The position numbers and the translations under genes are program-made. Positions 26,261-36,998 of a stretch of 64,000 nucleotides of DNA are shown piece by piece. This stretch comes from Streptomyces sp. Tu 3180 (GTDB lineage Bacteria; Actinomycetota; Actinomycetes; Streptomycetales; Streptomycetaceae): positions 6,922,001 through 6,986,000 of the forward strand of contig NZ_WOXS01000002.1 in NCBI RefSeq assembly GCF_009852415.1, written 5' to 3'. Below the pieces are notes generated by a model. It ran no database searches. It worked only from the letters and a program-made list of their open reading frames with translations, and had not been told where the DNA came from. How positions within the stretch are numbered: the first letter of the stretch is position 1; every line of letters starts with the position of its first letter.

Positions 26261-27431
26261 GCATCACCGCGGCCCCGGCCGTCTCCAGCCAGTTCACGTC
26301 GTAGCTGAGCACCAGCCGCCCGCCGTCGCTCAGCTCCGGGTGCGCCTGCGGGTTGTAGGCGGCGGTCCCGCCCTGCGGCAGCGCGGGGCGGAACTCCTCC
26401 GTCGGCCCGTGCCACGGTCCGGTCGGGGAGCAGGCCCAGTACGCCGCCACCGTGGTCAGCCCCTCGGCGCCCGCGGCCATAGTGAACAGCACGTACGTCC
26501 CGTCCGTCCGCACCACGGAGAACGCGCTGCCCACGCCCGTGCGCCGCCCGTCGCCGAGCACCGGGCGCGGGCGGGTCCGGGTCTGCCACGCCGAACCGTT
26601 CCAGTACTCCCAGGCCGCCGGGTCCGCCAGCCCGCCCTCCGGGACGCGCGCCACGTGGGCGTGCGAGGCCGGGCGGGAGGCGGGGCGGCCGTCGTCGCCG
26701 CCGAAGACGTACGTCCAGCCGTCCTCCTCGACGAGGGTCGTGCCGAACAGCACCCGCCGCGACGGGTCGGCGACGCGCTGCTGGTCGAGCACCGTCACCA
26801 CCGACTCCGGGCGCAGGTCGGGCAGCGAGAGCGTGGCGACCTCGGTGGCGGTGGGCACGCCGTAGATCCACGGGGACCGCCCGGCGGTGCGCACCCACAG
26901 CAGGACCCTCACGACCTGCTCGGCGGAGCCGGGGGAGCGCGGCTCGACCCGGGCGGCCACCGGCCAGCGCCACCGGTTCGGGGCGGGGTCGGGGAAGAGC
27001 GGGGCGGGCAGGGTGCGCTCCAGGCGGCCGCCGCGCATCAGCACCGCCGAGTTGCGCACCAGCGGGGCGGTGGCGTCCCGCCACGCGTGGGACTCGCCGG
27101 CCGGGTTGGGCGGACGGTGCACACGGCCCAGGTAGGTGTCGGAGAACAGCCACAGCAGCCGGCCGTCGGGCAGCCGAACCGAGTGGGTGCCGTCGCCGCC
27201 GGTCCAGTCGTCGCCGCGGGCGTCGTCGTCGCCGTAGCGGGCGAACTCGGAGGTGAGGGCGGAGTCGGCGGACCAGGAGGCGACGGTGCGCGGTGCGCAG
27301 GCGCCGCCGTCCGGCCGCCGGTCGCCGTCCCGCGGCAGACCGGTGACCAGCAGGGCCCCGAGGACCAGGGTCAGCACCAGGGCGATCCCGGTCCCCGTGC
27401 GCTGTCGTGCTCGTGCTGCGTCGTCGGGCAC
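26196..27431 (-). CDS. DUF4185 domain protein, membrane-anchored or secreted
   Basis: A 411-residue protein with one N-terminal hydrophobic segment (GTGIALVLTLVLGALLVTGLP, residues 13-33) and then a large DUF4185 region, related in fold to beta-propeller glycosidases. Typical pieces are GGDGTHSVRLPDGRLLWLFSDTYLGRV, RNSAVLMRGG, GWTYVFGGDD and YNPQAHPELSDGGRLVLSYDVNW. A carbohydrate-related extracellular role is plausible but not established. GTG 27431 is chosen because the membrane segment follows at the expected distance; the frame is open further upstream without a clear ribosome site. Convergent overlap with the transporter gene. Confidence 0.82.
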   Translation of the reverse strand: MPDDAARARQRTGTGIALVLTLVLGALLVTGLPRDGDRRPDGGACAPRTVASWSADSALTSEFARYGDDDARGDDWTGGDGTHSVRLPDGRLLWLFSDTYLGRVHRPPNPAGESHAWRDATAPLVRNSAVLMRGGRLERTLPAPLFPDPAPNRWRWPVAARVEPRSPGSAEQVVRVLLWVRTAGRSPWIYGVPTATEVATLSLPDLRPESVVTVLDQQRVADPSRRVLFGTTLVEEDGWTYVFGGDDGRPASRPASHAHVARVPEGGLADPAAWEYWNGSAWQTRTRPRPVLGDGRRTGVGSAFSVVRTDGTYVLFTMAAGAEGLTTVAAYWACSPTGPWHGPTEEFRPALPQGGTAAYNPQAHPELSDGGRLVLSYDVNWLETAGAAVMLSRNVSLYRPRFVTVRLGPPR

Positions 27432-27595
27432 GCTCCGCGACGTTAGTGGCCGAAGTGGCTCCGGTCCATGGGGCGTCGGCGGCTCGCGGCCCGGTACGGC
27501 CGGGGGCCCTGCCACGGCCCGGAGGGGACCGGTGCGGATCGGGGCGCCGGTGCGGGCCGGAGGCGCCGGTGCGGCCACCGGTCCGCCGGCCCCGA

Positions 27596-27645
27596 GGCGG
27601 GGCCCCGCGGCGCAGGGGGCGCTCCCCGCCGGCCGGGGCCCCGCC
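27596..27645. terminator. Hairpin terminator of the formate dehydrogenase operon
   Basis: Perfect 12-bp arms GGCGGGGCCCCG (27596-27607) and its complement (27634-27645), with a G/C-rich loop, 21 bp past the fdhD stop codon on the minus strand. The rest of the 234-bp gap shows no gene. Confidence 0.55.
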
Positions 27646-27665
27646 GCCGTGTCGCGGGAGACCGG

Positions 27666-28514
27666 TCAGCCCCGGGCGGCCGCGGTCCGCAGGGCGATGC
27701 GGTCCTCACCCGCGTACACGTTCATGGAACTGCCCCGCAGGAAGCCCACCAGCGTCAGGCCCGTCTCCGCGGCCAGGTCCACGGCCAGCGAGGACGGGGC
27801 GGAGACCGCCGCCAGGACCGGGATGCCGGCCATCACCGCCTTCTGCGCCAGCTCGAAGGAGGCCCGGCCGGAGACCAGCAGGACCGTCCGGGACAGCGGG
27901 AGCCCGCCGCCCTGCAGGGCACGGCCGACGACCTTGTCCACCGCGTTGTGCCGGCCCACGTCCTCCCGCACGTCCAGCAGCCCGCCCTCCTCGTCGAACA
28001 GCGCCGCCGCGTGCAGGCCGCCGGTGCGGTCGAAGACCCGCTGGGCCGCGCGCAGCCGGTCGGGCAGGCCCGCCAGCAGCTCCGGGGTCAGGCGCAGCGG
28101 GGGAGTGTCGGCGAGGGGGTGGCGGGCCGTGGTGCGCACCGCGTCCAGGCTCGCCTTGCCGCACAGGCCGCAGGACGAGGTGGTGTAGACGTTGCGTTCG
28201 AGCGTGATGTCCGGGACCACCACGCCGGGCGCGGTCTTCACGTCCACCACGTTGTAGGTGTTGGACCCGTCGGCCGTCGCCCCGGCGCAGTAGACGATGT
28301 TCTGCAGGTCGGACGCGGTGGCCAGGACCCCCTCGCTCACCAGGAACCCGGCCGCCAGCGCGAAGTCGTCGCCCGGCGTGCGCATGGTGATCGCCAGCGG
28401 TCTGCCGTTCAGCCGGATCTCCAGGGGCTCCTCGGCGACGAGCGTGTCCGGACGGCCGGACACCACTCCGTCCCGGATGCGGATCACCTTGCGTCGTTCC
28501 GTGACTCGTCCCAT
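27666..28514 (-). CDS. fdhD: Formate dehydrogenase accessory sulfurtransferase FdhD
   Basis: A 282-residue FdhD, the cytosolic factor that passes sulfur to the molybdenum cofactor so that formate dehydrogenase becomes active. The sulfur-transferring cysteine motif is present as TTSSCGLCGKASLDAVRT. Other family stretches are GDDFALAAGFLVSEGVL, DVGRHNAVDKVVGRAL and SGRASFELAQKAVMAGIPVLAAVSAPSSLAV. ATG 28514. It is the last of five genes, 14 bp behind the iron-sulfur subunit, which places it with its client enzyme. Confidence 0.97.
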   Translation of the reverse strand: MGRVTERRKVIRIRDGVVSGRPDTLVAEEPLEIRLNGRPLAITMRTPGDDFALAAGFLVSEGVLATASDLQNIVYCAGATADGSNTYNVVDVKTAPGVVVPDITLERNVYTTSSCGLCGKASLDAVRTTARHPLADTPPLRLTPELLAGLPDRLRAAQRVFDRTGGLHAAALFDEEGGLLDVREDVGRHNAVDKVVGRALQGGGLPLSRTVLLVSGRASFELAQKAVMAGIPVLAAVSAPSSLAVDLAAETGLTLVGFLRGSSMNVYAGEDRIALRTAAARG

Positions 28515-28528
28515 GTCCCCAGTCCCGA

Positions 28529-29385
28529 TCAGTCCCGGTTCTGTACGTGCTGGTAGCCGAAGCGCCCCTTGATGCACAGGTTGCCGTGGGTCACCGGGTT
28601 GTCGTGCGGCGAGGTGACCTTCACGATCTCATTGTCCTGCATGTGCAGGGTGAGGTTGCATCCCACGCCGCAGTACGCGCACACGGTCGTCGTCTCCGTC
28701 TGCCTCGACTCGTCCCACGTACCCGCCGCCCGCATGTCGAACTCCGACTTGAACGACAGCGCGCCCGTCGGGCACACCTCGATGCAGTTCCCGCAGTACA
28801 CGCACGCCGAGTCGGTCAGCGGCGCGTCGTGCTCCACGGCGATGCGGGCGTCGAAGCCGCGCCCCGCGACCGAGATCGCGAAGGTGTTCTGCCACTGCTC
28901 GCCGCAGGCGTCCACGCACTTGTAGCAGAGGATGCACTTGCCGTAGTCGCGGACGTACAGGTCGTTGTCGACCCTCGGTTCCTCGTCGAGGCGGGCCGCG
29001 TCCGGGCCGAACCGGTCCGGCTTCGCCCCGTACTCCTTGACCCAGCCGGAGACCCGGGGGGTGGTCGACAGGTCGACGCAGGACGCGAGCAGCTCGAGGA
29101 CGACCTTCCGGCTGTGCCGGACCCGCTCGGTGCCGGTGCGCACCTCCATGCCCGGTTCGGCCCGGCGCGAGCAGGCGGGGACCAGGGTGCGCGAGCCCTC
29201 CACCTCCACCACGCAGACCCGGCAGGCGCTCTTCGGCGTCAGCGTGTCGCCCTCGCACAGCGTCGGGACGTCCCTCCCGGCGGCCCGGCAGGCGTCCAGG
29301 ACCGTCGCCCCCTCGGGAACCCGGGCCGGCTCGCCGTCGAGGGTGAACTCCAGCAGACGGCGGGGGATCCCCAGCGGTGTCACGG

Positions 29386-29389
<4 letters not shown>
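28529..29389 (-). CDS. Formate dehydrogenase iron-sulfur subunit carrying the Mo-enzyme [4Fe-4S] domain
   Basis: A 286-residue electron-transfer subunit. In order: a [2Fe-2S] ferredoxin domain (about 14-90; LCEGDTLTPKSACRVCVVEVEG...VPAC), a His/Cys region, two [4Fe-4S] clusters (CILCYKCVDAC and CVYCGNCIEVCP, about 150-215), and a final CAYCGVGCNLTLH...NLCIKGRFGYQHV (about 235-286). That last block is the [4Fe-4S] domain that in most formate dehydrogenases forms the N-terminus of the catalytic chain; here the catalytic chain (31225-33153) lacks it. The start ATG overlaps the stop of the NuoEF-type gene as ATGA. The protein corresponds to the front part of FdsA/NuoG. Confidence 0.9.
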
Positions 29390-31218
<1,829 letters not shown>

Positions 31219-31224
31219 TTGACG

Positions 31225-33153
31225 TCACCTCACAGGGGTCGCAGGGCTCGCAGCCGGGAGCTTCTCGATCCGGATCGCCGACGCCTTGAACTCCGCCGTC
31301 CCCGCGATCGGGCAGTTCGCCTCGATCGTCAGCCGGTTGGTGTCCACCTCGTCGGGAAAGTGGAACGTCATGAACGCGAGCCCCGGCCGCAGCGCGGTGT
31401 CGATCCACACCGGCGCCAGCACGGACCCGCGGCGGGAGGTCACCCGCACCTCCTCGCCCACCACGACCCCGTACCGCTCGGCGTCCTCCGGACACAGCTC
31501 GACGTGCTCGCCGCGGCGCAGCGGGGAGGAGTAACCACCGCTCTGCACGCCGGTGTTGTAGGAGTCGAGCCGCCGCCCGGTGGTGAGCCGGATCGGGTAC
31601 TGCTCGTCGGTGAGGTCGACCGGCGGATCGTGCCGCACGATCCCGAACGGCGCGGGCCTGCCCCGCCGCACCGGGTCCCTCTCCCACAGCCGGCCGTGCA
31701 GATAGGTCGGTTCGAGCGCGCCGGTGCTCGGGCACGGCCACTGGATGCCCTGGTGCTCCTCCAGGCGCTCGTACGTCATCCCGTAGTGGTCCGGCGAGAC
31801 CGAGCGCAGCTCGTTCCAGACGGTCTCGGCGTCGGCGTACTTCCAGCCGTGGCCCAGACGGGCGGCGAGGTCGCAGATGATGTCGATGTCCTCGCGCGCC
31901 TCGCCGGGCGGGGCGACCGCCCTGCGGACGCGCTGCACCCGCCGCTCGCTGTTGGTGGTGGTGCCCTCGGTCTCCGCCCAGCCGGCGGTCGCGGGCAGGA
32001 CCACGTCCGCGAGCTCGGCGGTCCTCGTGAGGAAGATGTCCTGCACGACGAGGAAGTCCAGTCGCCGCAGCCGCCGTACGGCCTGTTCGCTGTCCGCCTC
32101 CGACTGGGCCGGGTTCTCGCCGATGCAGTAGACGGCCCGCAGCGAACCGTCCTCCATGGCCTCGAACATCTCCGTCAGGTTCAGCCCGTAGCGGGGCTGG
32201 ATGACGGTGTTCCAGGCGGACTCGAACTTCAGCCGGACCTCCGCGTCGAGGATGTCCTGGAAGCCGGGCAGGCGGTTGGGGATCGCGCCCATGTCGCCGC
32301 CGCCCTGCACGTTGTTCTGGCCGCGCAGGGGCTGCAGGCCGGAGCCGTAGCGGCCGACGTGCCCGGTGAGCAGGGAGAGGTTGATCAGGGCGCGGACGTT
32401 GTCGGTGCCGTTGTGGTGCTCGGTGATGCCGAGGGTCCAGCACAGCTGGGCGCGCTCGGCGCGGGCGTAGGCGTGCGCCAGCTCCCTGATGGCGGCGGCC
32501 GGTACGCCGGTCACCTTCTCGGCGAGGGACAGCGTCCACGGCTCGACGAGCGCCGCGTACTCCTCGAACCCGGTGGTCGCCCGCCGGACGAACGCCTCGT
32601 TGACCAGGCCCGCGTGGATGATCTCGCGGCCGATCGCGTGCGCCATCGGGATGTCGGTGCCGACGTTCAGCCCGAGCCAGCTCTCCGCCCACTCGGCGGT
32701 GGACGTCCGGCGCGGGTCGACCGCGTACATCCGGGCGCCGCCCCGGATGCCCCTCAGCACGTGCTGGAAGAAGATCGGGTGCGCGAAGCGGGCGTTGGAG
32801 CCCCACATCACGATGACGTCCGTGTGCTCGATCTCCTCGTACGACGACGTCCCGCCGCCGGAGCCGAACGCGGCCGACAGACCGGCCACGGACGGGGCGT
32901 GGCAGGTGCGGTTGCAGGAGTCGACGTTGTTGGTGCCCATGACGACCCGGGCGAACTTCTGCGCCACGTAGTTCATCTCGTTGGTCGCGCGGGCGCAGGA
33001 GAACATCCCGAACGCGCCGCGCGCGGCGCCGAGTCCGCGGGCGGCCCGGTCCAGGGCCTCCTCCCAGGTCGCCCGCCTCAGCGGCTCGTCGCGGGAGTCC
33101 CTGACCAGGGGGTGGGTGAGCCGGGTGTAGGTCTTCGGCCGACGCTTCCTCAT
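31225..33153 (-). CDS. Formate dehydrogenase catalytic subunit (Mo/W-bis-MGD), lacking N-terminal FeS domain
   Basis: A 642-residue molybdopterin oxidoreductase. The metal ligand is cysteine rather than selenocysteine, in NVDSCNRTCHAPSVAGL. Other motifs are VMWGSNARFAHPIFFQHVLRG, GITEHHNGTDNVRALINLSLLTGHVGRYGSGLQPLRGQNNVQGGGDMG, and the C-terminal MGD-binding domain beginning PIRLTTGRRLDSYNTG. The protein starts (RKRRPKTYTRLTHPLVRDSRDEPLRRATWEEAL) exactly where other family members continue after their [4Fe-4S] domain; that domain is encoded two genes downstream. ATG 33153 follows GAGGAG and overlaps the upstream stop as ATGA. Oxidises formate to CO2 in the cytosol. Confidence 0.94.
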   Translation of the reverse strand: MRKRRPKTYTRLTHPLVRDSRDEPLRRATWEEALDRAARGLGAARGAFGMFSCARATNEMNYVAQKFARVVMGTNNVDSCNRTCHAPSVAGLSAAFGSGGGTSSYEEIEHTDVIVMWGSNARFAHPIFFQHVLRGIRGGARMYAVDPRRTSTAEWAESWLGLNVGTDIPMAHAIGREIIHAGLVNEAFVRRATTGFEEYAALVEPWTLSLAEKVTGVPAAAIRELAHAYARAERAQLCWTLGITEHHNGTDNVRALINLSLLTGHVGRYGSGLQPLRGQNNVQGGGDMGAIPNRLPGFQDILDAEVRLKFESAWNTVIQPRYGLNLTEMFEAMEDGSLRAVYCIGENPAQSEADSEQAVRRLRRLDFLVVQDIFLTRTAELADVVLPATAGWAETEGTTTNSERRVQRVRRAVAPPGEAREDIDIICDLAARLGHGWKYADAETVWNELRSVSPDHYGMTYERLEEHQGIQWPCPSTGALEPTYLHGRLWERDPVRRGRPAPFGIVRHDPPVDLTDEQYPIRLTTGRRLDSYNTGVQSGGYSSPLRRGEHVELCPEDAERYGVVVGEEVRVTSRRGSVLAPVWIDTALRPGLAFMTFHFPDEVDTNRLTIEANCPIAGTAEFKASAIRIEKLPAASPATPVR

Positions 33154-34121
33154 GCGGCGCTCCTCAGCGCGAGCAGGTCCGAGATGGCGTGCACGGTGCG
33201 CAGGGTGGGCACCTCCACGCCGGTGGTCTCCGCGAGCTCGACGACCGCGGCGAGCAGCACGTCGAGTTCCAGCGGTTTGCCGCGCTCCAGGTCCTGGAGC
33301 GTGGAGGTGCGGTGGTCGCCGACCTTCTCGGCGCCCGCGAGCCGGCGCTCGATGGAGACGCCGACCTCGCAGCCGAGGGCCTCGGCGACCGCCAGGGTCT
33401 CGGCCATCATCGTCTCGATCACCCGGCGGGTGCCGCCGTGCGCGCACATCTGCCGCATGGTGGCGCGGGCCAGGGCGCTGATCGGGTTGAAGGAGATGTT
33501 GCCGAGCAGCTTCAGCCAGATGTCGTTGCGCAGGTCCGGCTCGACCGGGCACTTCAGGCCGCCGGCCCGCATGGCCGCGCCGAACTCCAGGCAGCGCGCC
33601 GAGACGCTGCGGTCGGGCTCGCCGACGGAGAACCGGGTGCCCTCCAGATGCCGGACGACGCCCGGGCCCTCCAGCTCGGTGGCCGCGTAGACGACGCAGC
33701 CGACGGCCCGTTCGGGCGCGAGCACCGCACTGACCGCGCCGCCCGGGTCCACGCTCTCGATGCGGTGGCCGTCCCAGGGACCGCCGTGCCGGTGGAAGTA
33801 CCACCAGGGAATGCCGTTCTGGGCGGCGACGACCGCCGTGGTGTCGTGCAGCAGGGGGGCGATCAGCGGCCCGCACGCCGCGTACGCGTGGGCCTTCAGG
33901 CCCAGGAAGACGTGGTCGACCGGGCCGACCTCGGCCGGGTCGTCGGTCGCGCGGGGGTGTGCGGTGAAGTCGCCGCGTGGGCTGTGCACCCGCACGCCGT
34001 GCCGCCTCATGGCCGCCAGGTGCGGTCCACGGGCGATGAGGTGCACGTCGGCACCCGCGCGGTGGAGCGCGGCGCCGACGTAGGCGCCGATGGCCCCGGC
34101 GCCGAGGACTGCGACTTTCAC
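33150..34121 (-). CDS. Ketopantoate reductase family (PanE/ApbA-like) dehydrogenase
   Basis: A 323-residue NADPH-dependent reductase. The N-terminal Rossmann motif is KVAVLGAGAIGAYVGAALHRAGADVHLIARG. The C-terminal helical domain includes NDIWLKLLGNISFNPISALARATMRQM and HRTSTLQDLERGKPLELDVLLAAVVELA, which match the family catalytic Lys/Asn/Ser region. Family members reduce 2-dehydropantoate or other 2-keto acids. Its place as first gene of the formate dehydrogenase operon, coupled by ATGA to the catalytic subunit, suggests another small oxo acid as substrate rather than pantothenate synthesis. GTG 34121. Divergent from the antiporter. Confidence 0.88.
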   Translation of the reverse strand: MKVAVLGAGAIGAYVGAALHRAGADVHLIARGPHLAAMRRHGVRVHSPRGDFTAHPRATDDPAEVGPVDHVFLGLKAHAYAACGPLIAPLLHDTTAVVAAQNGIPWWYFHRHGGPWDGHRIESVDPGGAVSAVLAPERAVGCVVYAATELEGPGVVRHLEGTRFSVGEPDRSVSARCLEFGAAMRAGGLKCPVEPDLRNDIWLKLLGNISFNPISALARATMRQMCAHGGTRRVIETMMAETLAVAEALGCEVGVSIERRLAGAEKVGDHRTSTLQDLERGKPLELDVLLAAVVELAETTGVEVPTLRTVHAISDLLALRSAA

Positions 34122-34208
34122 GGGAACGCTCCGTTCGGTTCGAGGGATACCGCGGAGGTGGCTGTCGGCGCCGGAGCGCGGGGCGCCGGACGATGTCGAC
34201 GAAATATT

Positions 34209-34217
34209 GTCTACAGT
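34209..34217. promoter_or_regulatory. GntR-type half site shared with the gntR promoter
   Basis: GTCTACAGT, within ATTGTCTACAGTAT, lies in the 215-bp divergent region between the formate operon and the antiporter. The complementary ACTGTAGAC occurs in front of the GntR gene at 36932-36940. TTGTCTACA resembles sites of FCD-type GntR regulators. Confidence 0.45.
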
Positions 34218-34336
34218 ATGGAGATGGGTGCGACAAGGGTGCGCGCGACCGTTCGTCGCCCTCCGCGTACCGTTCACCGCATACGGTCGACCTGACGCCT
34301 TCTCAACTCCGGCCGCGTTTCCTACCGTCCGGGATC

Positions 34337-35677
34337 ATGAGTCCCCCCGTCGCACCCCCCGGGTGGAGCCGCTGGCTGGTTCCGCCCGCCGCCCTCTCCG
34401 TTCACCTCTCCATCGGCCAGGCCTACGCGTGGAGCGTGTTCAAGCCGCCGCTGGAGTCCGCGCTCGGCCTCAGCGGCACCCAGAGCGCGCTGCCCTTCCA
34501 GCTCGGCATCGTCATGCTCGGCCTGTCCGCCGCCTTCGGCGGCACCCTCGTCGAACGCAACGGCCCGCGCTGGGCGATGACCGTCGCCCTGGTCTGCTTC
34601 TCCTCCGGCTTCCTGCTCTCCGCCCTCGGCGCGGCCACCGGGCAGTACTGGCTGATCGTCCTCGGCTACGGCTTCGTCGGCGGCATCGGCCTCGGCATCG
34701 GGTACATCTCGCCGGTGTCGACGCTCATCAAGTGGTTCCCGGACCGGCCCGGCATGGCCACCGGCATCGCCATCATGGGCTTCGGCGGCGGCGCGCTGAT
34801 CGCCTCGCCCTGGTCGGCGCGGATGCTCGAGTCCTTCGGCACCGACGGCGACGGCATCGCGCTCGCCTTCCTCGTGCACGGGCTGACCTACGCGGTGTTC
34901 ATGCTGCTCGGCGTGGTGCTCGTACGGGTGCCGCGCACCGAGCGGCCGGTGGCCGGCGGCCCCGCCGTCCTCACCGGACCGCAGGTCTCGGCCCGCGGCG
35001 CCGTGCGCACCCCGCAGTTCTGGCTGCTGTGGATCGTGCTCTGCATGAACGTCACCGCCGGCATCGGCATCCTGGAGAAGGCCGCGCCGATGATCACCGA
35101 CTTCTTCGCGGACACCTCCGCCCCGGTGTCGGCGACGGCCGCGGCCGGCTTCGTCGCGCTGCTGTCGGCGGCGAACATGGCGGGCCGCATCGGCTGGTCG
35201 TCCACCTCCGACCTGATCGGCCGGAAGAACGTCTACCGCCTCTACCTGGGCGCCGGCGCACTGATGTACGCGCTCATCGCCCTGTTCGGCGACTCCTCCA
35301 AACCGCTGTTCGTGCTGTGCGCGCTGGTGATCCTCTCCTTCTACGGCGGCGGCTTCGCGACGGTCCCGGCGTATCTGAAGGACCTGTTCGGCGCCTACCA
35401 GGTCGGCGCGATCCACGGGCGGCTGCTCACCGCCTGGTCCACGGCCGGCGTGCTCGGACCGCTGATCGTGAACTGGGTGGCCGACCGGCAGGAGGAGGCG
35501 GGCCGGCACGGCTCGTCGCTGTACGGGCTGTCGCTGCTGATCATGATCGGACTGCTGGTCGTCGGCTTCGTCGCCAACGAGCTCGTCCGCCCCGTCCATC
35601 CCCGCCACCACGTCCCGGAACCCGACACGGTGAAGGAGGCCGCCGATGACCGGCGACAGCAGCCAGAGTCCGCCTAG
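34337..35677 (+). CDS. MFS transporter, oxalate/formate antiporter (OFA) family
   Basis: A 446-residue, 12-helix major facilitator. It has OFA features: an N-terminal helix with SIGQAYAWSVFKPPLESALGLS, the first-loop FGGTLVERNGPRWAM, YGFVGGIGLGIGYISPVSTLIKWFPDRPGMATGIAIMGFGGGALI, and AANMAGRIGWSSTSDLIGRKNVY. It probably moves oxalate, formate or a related carboxylate; the adjoining formate dehydrogenase operon favours formate. ATG 34337 is preceded by only a weak ribosome site. The small-subunit gene overlaps its last 32 bp. Confidence 0.9.
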   Translation: MSPPVAPPGWSRWLVPPAALSVHLSIGQAYAWSVFKPPLESALGLSGTQSALPFQLGIVMLGLSAAFGGTLVERNGPRWAMTVALVCFSSGFLLSALGAATGQYWLIVLGYGFVGGIGLGIGYISPVSTLIKWFPDRPGMATGIAIMGFGGGALIASPWSARMLESFGTDGDGIALAFLVHGLTYAVFMLLGVVLVRVPRTERPVAGGPAVLTGPQVSARGAVRTPQFWLLWIVLCMNVTAGIGILEKAAPMITDFFADTSAPVSATAAAGFVALLSAANMAGRIGWSSTSDLIGRKNVYRLYLGAGALMYALIALFGDSSKPLFVLCALVILSFYGGGFATVPAYLKDLFGAYQVGAIHGRLLTAWSTAGVLGPLIVNWVADRQEEAGRHGSSLYGLSLLIMIGLLVVGFVANELVRPVHPRHHVPEPDTVKEAADDRRQQPESA

Positions 35678-35786
35678 CCCCGGCCGCCGCGGGCTGATCG
35701 CCCTCGCCTGGCTGTGGGTGGGGGTGCCGCTCGCCTACGGCCTCTACGAGCTCGTGCGGAAGGCGACGCAGTTGTTCACCGGGTGA
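35646..35786 (+). CDS. MFS transporter small subunit
   Basis: A 46-residue protein with one membrane helix (residues 17-35, LIALAWLWVGVPLAYGLYELV) after a Ser/Pro-rich N-terminus and a short basic tail. Such small proteins are regularly encoded overlapping the end of OFA antiporter genes in actinobacteria and are named as the transporter small subunit. ATG 35646 has GAAGGAGG 8-15 nt upstream inside the antiporter gene. Its role (stability or assembly of the antiporter) is inferred. Confidence 0.85.
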   Translation: MTGDSSQSPPSPGRRGLIALAWLWVGVPLAYGLYELVRKATQLFTG

Positions 35787-35931
35787 CCGCGGCGCGCCGG
35801 GCGGCCGGGTGCGGGGCCTGACCGAAGCCGACAAGCCCGGCACCCGTTTCCTGTCGCTTCACCTGCCCTCGTACCCGTGAGTCACTGATCAGACTGGTGC
35901 ATCCCGCAACCGGACCAGAGGGGGCCCATTC

Positions 35932-36870
35932 ATGATCGGCTCGCGCATCGCCGCCGTCGGCCACTACCAGCCCGCCAGGGTGCTCACCAACGAGGACCTG
36001 GCGGGCATGGTCGACACCAGCGACGAGTGGATCACGAGCCGGGTGGGCATCCGCACCCGTCACATCGCCGGCCCCGACGAGCCGGTCGACGAACTGGCCG
36101 CGCACGCCGCCGCCAAGGCCCTGGCGGCGGCCGGCCGCGCCCCCGCCGACATCGACCTGGTGGTGGTCGCCACCTCCACCGCGATCGACCGCTCGCCCAA
36201 CATGGCCGCCCGGGTCGCCGCGCGCCTCGGCATGCCCGGGCCGGCGGTGATGGACCTCAACGTGGTCTGCGCCGGGTTCACCCACGCGCTGGCCACCGCC
36301 GACCACGCCGTGCGGGCCGGCGCCGCGGGCCGCGCCCTGGTGATCGGCGCCGACAAGATGTCCGACGTGGCCGACTGGACCGACCGCTCCACCTGCGTCC
36401 TCGTCGGTGACGGCGCGGGGGCCGCGGTGGTGGAGGCCGCCGGGGAACCCGGGATCGGGCCCGTGCTGTGGGGATCGGTGCCCGAGATGGGGAACGCGGT
36501 GCGGATCGAGGGGACGCCGCCGCGGTTCGCGCAGGAGGGGCAGAGCGTCTACCGCTGGGCGACCACCCGGCTGCCGTCCATCGCCCGCCGGGCCTGCGAG
36601 AAGGCGGGAGTGGCCCCCGAGGAACTCGCCGCGGTCGTGCTGCACCAGGCCAACCTGCGGATCATCGAGCCCCTCGCGCTCAGGATCGGCGCGGTCCACG
36701 CCGTCGTCGCCCGTGACGTCACCGAGTCCGGCAACACCTCGGCCGCGAGCATCCCGCTCGCCTTCTCCAAGCTGGTCGAGCGGGGTTCGGTGTCGACCGG
36801 CGATCCCGTGCTGCTGTTCGGCTTCGGCGGGAACCTGTCGTACGCGGGACAGGTCGTCCGCTGTCCCTGA
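35932..36870 (+). CDS. 3-oxoacyl-ACP synthase III family protein (FabH-like)
   Basis: A 312-residue thiolase-fold condensing enzyme. The catalytic triad is complete: Cys113 (NVVCAGF), His238 (VVLHQANLRII) and Asn268 (ESGNTSAAS). The C-terminal GFGGNLSYAGQVVRCP block is standard for the family. KAS III enzymes start fatty acid synthesis by joining an acyl-CoA to malonyl-ACP; there are also family members acting in secondary metabolism or as acyltransferases. It stands alone here, without acp, fabD or fabF, so a housekeeping FabH role is unlikely. ATG 35932. Confidence 0.92.
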   Translation: MIGSRIAAVGHYQPARVLTNEDLAGMVDTSDEWITSRVGIRTRHIAGPDEPVDELAAHAAAKALAAAGRAPADIDLVVVATSTAIDRSPNMAARVAARLGMPGPAVMDLNVVCAGFTHALATADHAVRAGAAGRALVIGADKMSDVADWTDRSTCVLVGDGAGAAVVEAAGEPGIGPVLWGSVPEMGNAVRIEGTPPRFAQEGQSVYRWATTRLPSIARRACEKAGVAPEELAAVVLHQANLRIIEPLALRIGAVHAVVARDVTESGNTSAASIPLAFSKLVERGSVSTGDPVLLFGFGGNLSYAGQVVRCP

Positions 36871-36927
36871 GCGCTCCCCGCGCGGGTGTGACGAGGCCGA
36901 CTCCCCGCCCCCTGGCACGTGCGCGCC

Positions 36928-36950
36928 GTAGACTGTAGACGAAAGACAAT
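36928..36950. promoter_or_regulatory. Putative autoregulatory GntR site
   Basis: Two GTAGAC half-sites (36928-36933 and 36935-36940) and a GACAAT form a cluster 50-70 bp upstream of the gntR start. ACTGTAGAC here equals, in complement, the sequence at 34209-34217. Confidence 0.45.
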
Positions 36951-36998
36951 CACTACCGGCGCTGCGGCGGTGCACGGTTCTGCCGAGGAGGGACCGCG

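Noticed and set aside
35932..36870. Start of a polyketide or fatty-acid gene cluster at the KAS III-like gene
   Set aside because: No acyl carrier protein, malonyltransferase or further ketosynthase gene is nearby.
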